Source: Trochalopteron elliotii (lineage: Eukaryota; Chordata; Aves; Passeriformes; Leiothrichidae). From it: a stretch of DNA of 64,000 nucleotides. Under the pieces are notes generated by a model. That model was not told the DNA's origin. It did no database searches and worked only from the letters and a program-made list of their open reading frames with translations. The translations under genes and the position numbers were made by a program. Location: contig JANPWX010000332.1 in assembly GCA_024734555.1 (NCBI GenBank), forward strand, positions 860,218-924,217, in the 5' to 3' direction. Every line of letters starts with the position of its first letter. The stretch's first letter is position 1. Of this stretch, positions 33,563-43,358 are shown piece after piece.

Positions 33563-36500
33563 TCACAGAGCAACCGAACGAAGTTGCCACCCTCTGGCAG
33601 CCACAGGCCGGGTGGCTGAACGTGTCAGGATGTTGTGCAGGAAGGGCTTTTTGCCCGGAGGCTGGTTGGGCTGCAGGTTCTCCCTGTTGGCACAGAAGCG
33701 TTTCTTGAGGGCGGAGGTTGGCGGCGCCTGCAGTTTCTGCACGGTGTGGTACTGCTCAGCAATGCAGGCCGCCTTCTTGCGCAGGTCCAGCTTCACCAGC
33801 ATCATGTTGTTCTGCAGCTCTGCCAGGGTCTGGTCCTGAGGAAGGCAGGGGCAAGAGATATTTTTATATGAAAAGATATAAAAATATCGAATCATAGAAA
33901 GAAAAAGCCATTCCTAGTTGGAACAGACCTTTAAGATCCTCTTGTTCTCTGCTTTTACTGGACCAGCTTGCTCTAAGCCCCATCCACCCTGGCCTTAAAC
34001 ACTTCCAGGGATGGAGCAGTCACGAACTTCTCTAGGAAATGTGTTTTCAGTGCTTCAGCACCCTCACAGTAAAGATTTTTTTTTTCCTAATATCTAATCT
34101 AAACCTCACTGTGAAGCTATTCCCCCTTGTTTTGTCATTCTCTGCTCTTAGAAGAAGTCCCTCTCCAGCTTTCTTGTGGGCTCCCATCAGATACAATGAC
34201 AAGTTGTCTTAACTCCCTGGTTGCTGTCAACAGAGGAGGATAAACTGCCTTTTGCCAAAATTCACTAACTCTTCTAAATAAGACCATGCATAAAAGCTCC
34301 TACTGTCAACAGTGTAGCAGTTCAGTAACACAGAGGAACAGTAAGGGTGGGACAAAGCTGACTCCATCCTGCTGTAAATATGCTGCCATAGCAACTGTGA
34401 TGGAGTGGATAAGGAAATGAGAACTCTGAATTCTCCTATTTTAAGTGCAGGCTGCCAGTTAACTGAACAAGAACAATTTGGGTCTCCTGTGGAGAGGTAA
34501 ATACACAACTGACTCAGCCATTGAAAAAAAATCAGCAGTAGAGCTCCCTTCACAAAATATACAGTACATACTAGGCAAATAAATCATTTTGATTTGCAGC
34601 AGCAAGAACTTTGGTTGCTCGGATTTATGGCAAAGCACACAGACTAAACCCCTCTCCCCCCATGGCACCCACAGCAAAGCAGACACATCACCTGTCTTGC
34701 CAGGATGTCATCACACGTGCCCAGGGCTTCTCGCAGCCTCCCTGCCCCTGTGCTGTGGCAGCAAGCCCGCTCTGCAGACTGGAGAGACTCCCCAATCTTT
34801 TGTAACTCTGAACGCAGCAATCTGACGTTCTAGAAGAGAGAAGTTTAATACAACAACTGTTTTTGGCACTGCTCTGCAAACAAAGCCACTCCAAGGTAAT
34901 TCAGACATGCAGCACTGAGGGAGGATCCCGAGTGATCACAGGTACCGCAACCTTCAACAATTCCTGTAAGTTCAACAAACCCACTTCCTTTGTTTAAAAA
35001 CCTGGAAACAGCAGCCCCAAACACTGTTTAAACTGGTAACCACTTTGGCCTGCAAATGTTCTTTTCTGTAACACAGAACTGGAGTTACCTTCTGTCCATC
35101 CTCCAGTTTCCTGTCCACATCCATAGTAATGGGCTTGGCAGAGGGAGGTGGCTCCACTAATTTCTGGTACTTGCGCAACTCTAGGGACAGACAAAAAATA
35201 GTGAGCAACAGGACACTGGTGAGCTTTCAGTGTTCCTGAAGCTCAGGCCTTCCCTTGAGACAAGCTGCCACAGGCAAGCTGGAAAGACCTTTTGAGTTTG
35301 TGCAGAACGGCACAAACATTCCAGGCTTCTCCCATTCACTTAGACAAAGAGACTTAAGAGCTTGAACAGAAAGATTATCCTGCCCTGAAGTCCATTTTCC
35401 TGTGAAAATGAAGTGAAACTGTCCATCCAGCACATTATTCCTGTCACCTACAACTCGAATAATGTTTTCAGGGTGTCTGGATCCAATGTACCCTGAAGAA
35501 GGTCTCTCTAGCCCTCCACAAGGATCTCTCAGCATGGTTCAGAACTGGTGCAGCATTGCTGCTGTACCTGTGCTGGTGGAATTCAACTCCTTTTGACACT
35601 GCTCCAGCCTGGCTTTGGTGTCTGCCAGCTCCTGCTGCAGAGCAGATGAGGTGGCCACTCGCTTGGATCGACGTACACTTTGCTCTGAATCCTTCTGCTT
35701 GCTGTCCAAGCTCTCCAGTTTTTGTTTGGCCTCCTGCAGAGCAGCTTTGAGCTCCAAAATCTCCTCGTCACGCTCCTGAGAAAGGAAGTTTGTTCAGATA
35801 GTCAACAAGACTTTTGTGGCACAACTTGTCTGAAACTTTCTATGTCTTTATTCCTGGAGAATTTCTCAATCCCACACTTCACACATTGAACCCAGCCTTT
35901 AAGGTCCTTTTGAGTAAAGTCAACCTGAGAGCCTAAACCTCTTTTTTACAGGCTCTAAAGAAGAGGGATTGTTCTGAGAGTTGGCATCTTCAGAGCAGTC
36001 TGCAACAATCCCACAGGTCACTCAAATGCCATAGCCATGAAAATACAGACAGGTCCATACCCATCATCACAACTAAGAGCAAGAAGAGAAATTTGCACAA
36101 TTTGTGTGGATCTGAAGAGCCCAAATCAAGCCATTAGTGAAAAGACTAAGGGGGGAGAGAATCATGTTGAATGAATAGGCAAGTCAGGATGGTTGTACAT
36201 TAACTTCCAGATTGAGTGTTCAAAATTAGGAAGCCTAGTGGGCTACATAAAGTAGGAGACAAGGAGCAAAAATTGTGGATCAAGAGATGAAATAATATCA
36301 CCAAAAATACCTCAGATCTTTGCATAAAGATCTTCCTGGATTCAAGTATACCCAGAAGTCCCCTCCCAACCCACTGCCACTTTCCTGATGTCATTGCATT
36401 GCCCTGAACAAACCTGCATCTTCTCCTGGTAGTGGTCAGTCAGTAACTCCTTCAGGATGCTCATTTTACCCTCATACAGTTCCTCCAGCTGCTCTCTCTG

Positions 36501-39500
36501 AGCATCCACGTGTTGGCTACAAAGAGAACAACCAATTCCATGTCAGGAGCTGGCAGTTCTTGGTGCTGCAGCTCATCCTGAGCAGAGGGAGGGGAGACCA
36601 GCACAGGCTGTACCTCCACCACTGCTCCTTCTGTTGCATGTGCTCCAGCATCTCGTTGCAGATCTCCTCGCGCAGGCGCACCTCGAGCTGCAGCTTCTTC
36701 TGCCGCTCCTGCACCAGCAGCTCCCGTGCAGCTTCCACCACACGCAGCAAGTCCTGCAAGAGGGACACAGCTCCACTGCCCACACTGCACAACAGAGTTA
36801 AGACCTGGAGTAAACTAAGTGATCCCATGTCTGCAAGATGCAGTGATCTCAATTTAAGAGTTTACTCACTTGGAAAGAAAAGTTGCCCGGGTTTGACACA
36901 TCCCTTGAGTCTCTGTAGGGATGTGACTTTGTCTTGATCTTTCAGCTATCCCAGCTGCCTGCTTTGAGTATCTAGGAAGTTTGATTGTTTTTTCCCCATT
37001 TAGCTTCCTGTTCTGTATGTTTTCTAGATTTCCCTTGCAGAGAAGGAATTACAGGTCTGCACCTGCACTGTTACTGCTACTATTCCACAGATGACAAAGT
37101 GTTTCCAAATTCAGCATGTGTGTCAGATTTAGACCAACTGCAGAATGGATTCCCAATTTCCTGGGTCCTATATCCTTCTGAGGTTCTGTATCATCTCTCT
37201 TGGGATAGTGCTGAGTTCCAATCCCAGCTCCGCAGAACAAAGCTAACAGTCATGTTCTTGACCTTGCATCCACATAAGGGGCTGCAAAACAAATCACAAC
37301 CCACCTTCTTCTCATACATGGAGACATCTGCCTCATCCTCAGTGTCCTCTTCTGATTCCACGTCTTCCTCTGGCTCTGCCTCTGGACCCTGGCTGGTTCT
37401 CCTGTTGTGTTCTTTGATGATGGACTGTAAGGATGGAAGTCCCAGTTTTGTGGGAGGTGCCTGAACAAGCTGAAGGGGAAAAAAAGTCACCATTATCAGT
37501 CTACAAAGCCTGAAAGTTCTGTAGTCTTTAAACATAGCCCCTCTCTGCAACCTGTCAGCCTTTCAGTTTAGCAGAATCTGGAAATAATCTGGAGGTAATA
37601 ACCACTGGAGAAGCATATGGAAGGTCTACATGCTTGTGGTGGGAAGGGGCCGAGTCTCACAGAAGCAGGAGAAACCCCAGCTAGCCTGACCATGCCATGA
37701 TCTTGGTGTGTGTTACTCACTTGGCTGGCAATGGCTGAGAACTTGGCCACATAGAGAGTCTCATCATAGGTGGATGCACACTGGTTGATGTTGACGATCA
37801 TGCAGGAACGCCCGCGCCCGGTGAAGAAACCCTGGAACACGCGGGTCAGTTTGCTGTCCCGGAACGGAACCACCGCCTGCTTTGTCCTGTGGGAGAGACA
37901 GCAGTGAGCTGGGAAAGCAACACAAAAATCCCCACACCCTCCCTCTGGAGGTGTGGATGCTCACCTGGGCTGCTGGTTCTGGCGGAGGGCAGCGATGCAG
38001 CGGCCCAGGGTGTGCAGGGAGGTGTTGATGTTGTTGGCTTCTTTCATTCGGTCCCCGCTTTTCTGGTCCTTGCAGCGCTCAGACCCCGCCAGGTCACACA
38101 GGGACAGCCTGAGGGAAACACAGGGATACTCACATCACTTACAGGGTTTGTCCTGCCATAGCAGGCTTACAGTTCAGACACACTACAGTCAGCTTCCCCA
38201 TAAGGGCACAGACCATTCTTTTGGGGTGCCTGGGCTGCTGATGGATGGAAGGGCCTGCCTTAAGTGTAGGTGTTACACAAACTAGGAGCAAAATGAGCTT
38301 TGAAGTGCCAACTTCAAAGATTCTTTGCCAGTCCGCAGAACAGCCACTTTCCAGATAAATACATCCAAGAAACAGGCACCAGCAGCACTCAAATCAGCCC
38401 TGCTGCAAGGGGAAGGATTGCTCACGTTTACCTTGATTTAAATAGCCTGAGAACTACCTCAAGTTGTACCTTGCAGTACTCCTCAAACTCTTGTCAGTTC
38501 CAAGACTTAACACTGGGACAATTTATTCCTTCCAAGTGCTTTCAACAACACCATCAAGATACTTGCCCAGGCCTTCAACCAAAGAGACAGGAAAGTTGAG
38601 CTTACACACAAATCCTAAAAAACATGAAACTTACTCGCTGATTTTTGGAACAACTTCACTGCCACTTCTTTGCAAGTGCAGAATCCGAATGGAGAACACA
38701 CTGTGACTGTAAAGAAATGTGCAAATATTTAAAAACAGAAAAAACAAAAGCAAACTTTAAAAGCCTCTCAGAATTGTATTTCTGCCTAAACAATCCCTGC
38801 CCCTTCAGACCTGCGACTGGAGTTGTGGTTCATGTGGGTGCTCGCAAAACTCTGGTTTTTCCGACCCAGTTTCAGGAGTTTCCAGGCCTCATCAGCATCC
38901 CGGACATTGATCCAGTTCAGATCTGGAAAGCAAGCATGCACTGAGCACAGCAGCTGGGAGACTGGCAGAAAACTTACCTCAGCCCCAACTTCACCATTGC
39001 ACATCCTTGACATCAACAAATTTGGCAATCCTGTAATCCTGACATGAGAGTTCTCTGTGGGGCTCTCCAGCACATCACTGCTAAGCCTCCCACCCACTCA
39101 ACCCCAAAGCCTTGCTAGCAGGCCACTGAAGCTCTTGCAGGTGACTCTACCTTTCACATAGGGGTTGCCAGTCTGGTCCTCGCACAGCCGCAGGGTTTGC
39201 CGCTTGCGGTTCTGCCCAGGTACAGCTGGTTCTAACAAGTCGTAGATTAACTCGTTGTAGATCTCAAAGAAGGAGACCCAGATGGAGAATTGCACGTCTC
39301 CTGTGCTGGTGAGTGAAATGCGATCCAAGTCAGCCCAGCAAGGGCCCAGTTCTGGGGAAACAAAGAAAAAAGAAGGAAAACAAATCATGACTGCAGCTTT
39401 TCGTGAGTCCAATTGGAATGGTTTAGCTCTAGAGTGAGATACTTTCTTCAGCAAGAAAATCACTCCAGAAACAAATCCTTCTACCTCCTCCCATTTGTAT

Positions 39501-42151
39501 CTATTCTAATACCCATCCCTAGTGAGACAGCCTAAAGTTTCCTTTTACAGTATCACCTGCTCTGTGTAAGGACATTTATGTACTGTATTTTGACTCCTTT
39601 TACAGTATCACCTGCTCTGTGTAAGGACTTTTATATACCCTATTTTGACTCCAGAAATACAAGATATTTCAAACATTAACTCTTTCCATCATAACTGAAG
39701 TTTTAGTGCTTGTTATCTCAATCACTCCGTGCTTCTGGATAACTAAGTAGCTGGTAGTTCCTGGGTTTGATAGTCAGAGCTCAAGTGCTCAGGGCAGCCT
39801 GTCACTTTGGCATCCTGCTTCCCAGCAATCCCCATCTCACAGCAATCAGCTGCTCAATAACCACATTCCTTGAATGGAGTGAGTATTGAGTAGTTTTTCA
39901 TTTCACACGGCTTGGTTATTATGGAGTAGTGAATTCTTCTGATATTGGCAAAATACATGCACAGAGTTCTGATGTGACATCTTTCAAAGGGAAAATCTGT
40001 GAGGCTACAGCACCTTTCTCCCTTACCCACAACACAGAATCCAAACAGCCATCACCCTTTTCCTCCCCCATCCTCCAGCAAAAAGAAGCAGATAGTACAC
40101 AACAGGCTTCCAAAAATACCTTCTGTCTGGCTGAGCTCTGAACGATTGGTGAGTTGGCTGGATGAAGACAGGCCAGCAACTCCACTGTCAAAACTACCAC
40201 TGGTGGTGGCCTGGAGCTGAGACTCAGCACTGTGACTCCTCTTCAGTGGCGTTAGCAGCTCCTCCTTGAAGGAAACAACAAACAGGAGCATGCAGGTAGT
40301 GTGACACTACCCCTTACCTGTTGCTATTGAACCCCCAGAGCCCAGTGCTTACCTCCCAGAGACCCCCCTGCAGCATCATCTGCTTCTTGGTCTCCTCCTG
40401 CCGCACCTGCCTGCTGTCCAGCCGGGTCACCTCGTTGGACAGGGCAGGCTTCAGGTCCATGGCCTGGTACAGCCTGTCCCCCACACTGTTGAAGATGGTG
40501 GCCAAGGAACGAGGCAGAATCCCCCCATCTTGGGTGGTGCCTGCAGCCAGAACAGCAGCAAAGCTGAGGATTCAGGGGCAGAAGAGAGAAAATGACTCCT
40601 TCAGTAGGCCCCACAACACCTGATGCTTTCCTTACCCTGAATCGTGTGAGTCTTCCCTGAATTGGTGATGCCATAGGTGTAAACCAGACAGTTCTGCCCA
40701 CTCAGCACATCCTTGACCACCTGCTTCATTGTCTCATCAAAGAACAATTTCTGCCCCACCTCTGGTCCAAAAATCTGCAAACAACACACAGGAAAAACTG
40801 CTTCATGTAGATCTTTCCTATCCTTTGCTGATGGTTGCTCAAGTGATATTACATGGTCCTTTGTTCCCTGCACTAGCCATGAGCAAGAGACCCACCAGCA
40901 ACTCCATCTGAACCCCCTACAAAAATAAGATGCTCATTTGTTAATCCAATAACATTTCATATCACTGCAGCCCCTAGTCTGTTTAGATCCTCATGAACAG
41001 GAGTTTGCCATTTGCTGCCAAAAAAGAGTTGTCAGAAATAGCTTAGAAAGAAAAAACTAATTAAACAGCCACTAAAACATGAAATAGAAAAGATTGTACA
41101 TGACTGCAGAGTTCATGCAGTGCCTTAGGGTCAGTGGATATGAATAAGGCTGCTTTTCAAGCTGCAAGGCTGGTTTAAGCTCAAATCACTTCCAGATGGG
41201 TTCTTTATTCCAGCTACCCACCCGGGTGAAGGAGAATCTGTGCACTGCTTGTCCCACTCCTCGCTCCGTGCTCCGCATGGTGAAGGAATTCTTGGGAGCT
41301 TTTAGAATAAGAGTTTCTGAGTTCTCAATACAGACACAGCCCTGAAGTACAAACAAAAAAAAAAATCCATCATTGCAGTGGCTTACAGGAGGATAGACAG
41401 CAAAGGAAAACAGCATCTCCCAGCAGGCACACAGCCAGCTCAGACTCTGCTTCATTCAGTGTCTCACCTGGTCTTCCCCCTTTTCCACTTCTGTAGATTT
41501 CAGAGGTCGAACTCTGAGGTAGACCTTTAGTTTTCCATTATTGTCTTCAGCTACAGCCTGCAACAATCAGCACAAGTTAAATGTAACAGCCAGAGAGGCA
41601 GCACCCAACCCCCCATCAGAACACTGAACAGGAACCACAGTGTGGAAAACACATGTTGGCTATGCTGCTAGTGCTGAGGAACTTCTCTGCTCCCCAAATC
41701 ACCAGCAATGCCAGAAGCTTTCTTAGGCATTTCTCAAGCACACCAGCATTTTTTTTGCTTGTTTATCTAATGGATTAGACCAACAAGCCAAAGGCCTGAC
41801 CCCAAAACCAAGCATCACCCCAAGAGGTACTTGCTGCCCACTGCTGTCCCAGGAGCTGCTCCCCCCAATGCAGAATTTTGTTCCTGCCGCTTTTGAAGAT
41901 TTCTGTTGTTTCTGCATCACATCACCTTTGTACAGAGACCAGCAGCCATGAGTGAAAATGCTGCCCTGTTTGTGACAGAGGAGCCCCAACCTCACCTGAG
42001 AGCCCTCCAGGTTTGGGGAGATGGCAGAGAACTCCGACAGCAGGTCCTTGCGCACGTCAGCGCCGAACCCTGCTGCTGTGGACTCGAGCACAGGGGAGAC
42101 TGCAGCCTCATCGTCAGAAAACAGCCCTGGGGAGGCAAGTGTTTGTGCCAT
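33563..42151 (-). CDS. KIF20A: Kinesin family member 20A / MKLP2 (complete, 18 coding exons)
   Basis: Coding exons in transcript order: 42151-41996, 41557-41468, 41341-41222, 40774-40636, 40540-40353, 40264-40120, 39351-39151, 38922-38811, 38706-38635, 38108-37965, 37886-37721, 37469-37305, 36753-36614, 36516-36414, 35775-35568, 35180-35089, 34829-34692, 33835-33563. Phases close throughout: 2652 nt, 883 aa (human 890). The motor domain spans about residues 60-510: KVYLRVRP start, P-loop GITNSGKT (157-164), switch I NHNSSRSH (378-385), switch II DLAGSE (413-418), with the long acidic/serine-rich insertion typical of this subfamily near 235-305. A coiled-coil stalk follows (about 567-760), then a basic tail. 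KIF20A is a plus-end microtubule motor that moves the chromosomal passenger complex to the central spindle for cytokinesis (family knowledge). The C-terminus is ~15 residues shorter than the human one and diverged. KIF20B/KIF23 are unlikely given the close match along the whole length. Confidence 0.96.
33888..34190 (-). mobile_element. CR1 LINE fragment in the last KIF20A intron
   Basis: The + strand begins CGAATCATAGAAAG (antisense of the CR1 tail) and continues through CCACCCTGGCCTTAAACACTTCCAGGGATGG, CACCCTCACAGTAAAGATTTTT and TGAAGCTATTCCCCCTTGTTTTGTC, all antisense CR1 landmarks. It lies in the same orientation as KIF20A, in the 33836-34691 intron. Confidence 0.9.
38923..39150 (-). other. 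KIF20A: KIF20A introns: survey
   Basis: The 17 coding introns are compact, from 71 bases (34830-35088 and 36517-36613 are also short) to 855 bases (33836-34691). Those over 300 bases are 33836-34691 (CR1), 35181-35567, 35776-36413, 36754-37304, 38109-38634, 39352-40119 (55-bp tandem repeat), 40775-41221 and 41558-41995. Apart from the two repeats named, I see nothing in them but short spurious open frames. The entry is placed on one representative intron. Confidence 0.6.
39541..39650. repeat. 55-bp tandem duplication
   Basis: Two adjacent 55-base units, 39541-39595 and 39596-39650, both starting CCTTTTACAGTATCACCTGC and ending TATTTTGACT, differ at only a few positions. They lie in the KIF20A intron 39352-40119. 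Each unit contains a TTTTACAG, which on the + strand resembles a splice acceptor but is on the wrong strand for KIF20A. Confidence 0.9.
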
Positions 42152-42168
42152 AGTGCCTCACACGGCTC
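42152..42168 (-). other. KIF20A: KIF20A 5' UTR part of the first coding exon
   Basis: On the minus strand, TTTTTCCCCAG (ending at 42169) is a good acceptor, followed by 17 untranslated bases and the ATG at 42151. A separate untranslated first exon is therefore expected closer to the promoter. Confidence 0.6.
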
Positions 42169-42626
42169 CTGGGGAAAAAGGGGCACAGGTCAGGGTGATG
42201 TTACAGCAACCCACGCATGCAACCCCCTGCCACATCCATTAATCCCCACAAACTCGGATCCCCACGTGGAACGCTCCCTACACACGGAATGCTGCTTGCA
42301 AATGGGCACACATACACACCCCCTGCACACGGGGAAACCACACAGGACACCGGACACAGCCCGTGCACACACAGACACTACCCAGGACTTCAAATCCACC
42401 TCCTGGACATACGGACACCACACAGGACCGCTTCGTGCACACAGACCACCTCTACCTTTAACACACGGAAACAAACAGACCTAACGCATGTACCAACCAC
42501 CACTCAAGACACCCCCAAACTCACACGCAGCTCCACGCCGGCCCCCCACACGCCCACACCCCAGCACCACGCGGGGTCTGGCCGCACGTACAGGAATCCA
42601 CAGGCACCGCTGACCGCCCCTCTCAC
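42169..42626 (-). other. KIF20A: Putative KIF20A 5' UTR intron with CA-rich tract
   Basis: Bounded by the acceptor at 42169 and a good minus-strand donor (GGAGCG then GTGAGAGG, first intron base 42626). Within it, about 42270-42480 is strikingly A/C-rich on + and T/G-rich on the KIF20A strand, with ACACACGGA- and CACACAGGAC-like motifs recurring at irregular 20-40-base spacing. There is no intact coding frame. Confidence 0.5.
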
Positions 42627-42675
42627 CGCTCCGGCCCCGCTGCCCCTCACGCCGCCCCTCGCCGACGCTCGGCGT

Positions 42676-42681
42676 TTCAAA
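42676..42681 (-). promoter_or_regulatory. KIF20A: CHR element (TTTGAA) candidate of KIF20A
   Basis: The + strand TTCAAA reads TTTGAA on the KIF20A strand, the consensus cell-cycle-genes homology region bound by DREAM/MuvB complexes. On that strand GGGCGGCGAGG stands just before it, resembling a CDE (GGCGG) with a 5-base instead of the usual 4-base spacer. KIF20A is a known G2/M gene of this class in mammals; the site here is inferred from sequence only. Confidence 0.5.
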
Positions 42682-42702
42682 CCTCGCCGCCCGCCCGCTC
42701 CG

Positions 42703-42738
42703 CCAATGGGAGCACGGCATGCGCGCCCATCGACCAAT
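42703..42738. promoter_or_regulatory. KIF20A: Paired CCAAT boxes (NF-Y type), 31 bp apart
   Basis: CCGCCAATGGGA (CCAAT at 42703) and CGACCAATCAGC (CCAAT at 42734) are both strong NF-Y contexts. The start-to-start distance of 31 bp is the typical spacing in G2/M promoters. They lie upstream of the CHR element with respect to KIF20A and read as ATTGG on its strand. Confidence 0.65.
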
Positions 42739-42818
42739 CAGCGCCCGCTGCTTCGTCGGAGGAGGCGGGGCCCGGGTTACCGGCCGCCCGCGAGCGTACG
42801 CGTGAGGGGGGCGTGGCA

Positions 42819-43211
42819 NNNNNNNNNNNNNNNNNNNNNNNNNNNNNNNNNNNNNNNNNNNNNNNNNNNNNNNNNNNNNNNNNNNNNNNNNNNNNNNNNN
42901 NNNNNNNNNNNNNNNNNNNNNNNNNNNNNNNNNNNNNNNNNNNNNNNNNNNNNNNNNNNNNNNNNNNNNNNNNNNNNNNNNNNNNNNNNNNNNNNNNNNN
43001 NNNNNNNNNNNNNNNNNNNNNNNNNNNNNNNNNNNNNNNNNNNNNNNNNNNNNNNNNNNNNNNNNNNNNNNNNNNNNNNNNNNNNNNNNNNNNNNNNNNN
43101 NNNNNNNNNNNNNNNNNNNNNNNNNNNNNNNNNNNNNNNNNNNNNNNNNNNNNNNNNNNNNNNNNNNNNNNNNNNNNNNNNNNNNNNNNNNNNNNNNNNN
43201 NNNNNNNNNNN
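42819..43211. other. Assembly gap (393 N)
   Basis: Unknown bases in the core of the KIF20A/BRD8 CpG island. It almost certainly contains the first BRD8 exon, since the first visible BRD8 exon starts in mid-codon at 43359. Frames spanning it are not real. Confidence 0.98.
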
Positions 43212-43241
43212 GAGCCAGCGGTGGGGCGGGGCGGGGCCAAT

Positions 43242-43285
43242 GAGTCCGGGAGGGCCGGGGCCAGAGTCCGGGAGGGGCGGGGCCA
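43242..43285. repeat. 22-bp tandem duplication with GC box
   Basis: GAGTCCGGGAGGGCCGGGGCCA (43242-43263) is repeated at 43264-43285 with one C-to-G change that creates a GC box. It lies in BRD8 intron 1 or the 5' flank. Confidence 0.8.
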
Positions 43286-43358
43286 GCCGTGGGAGCCGCG
43301 GGTTCGAGTCCCGGTGTGCCCGGGCGCTGCCCCCGCGCACTCCTGCCCTGTCCCGCAG

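Larger units (their letters stand above)
42627..43358. promoter_or_regulatory. Bidirectional CpG-island promoter of KIF20A and BRD8
   Basis: KIF20A starts to the left and BRD8 to the right of this island, whose centre is lost in a 393-base gap. The left part carries CCAAT boxes at 42703-42707 and 42734-42738 and a CHR-like element at 42676-42681. The right part carries GC boxes (GGGGCGGGG) near 43222-43236 and 43271-43281 and a CCAAT at 43237-43241. The same head-to-head pair exists in human, so the arrangement is ancestral. Confidence 0.75.

Noticed and set aside
43300..43325. tRNA-like B box (GGTTCGAGTCC) near the BRD8 start
   Set aside because: No matching acceptor stem, D arm or A box upstream; only four of five T-stem pairs form. 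It is a chance match in GC-rich DNA.
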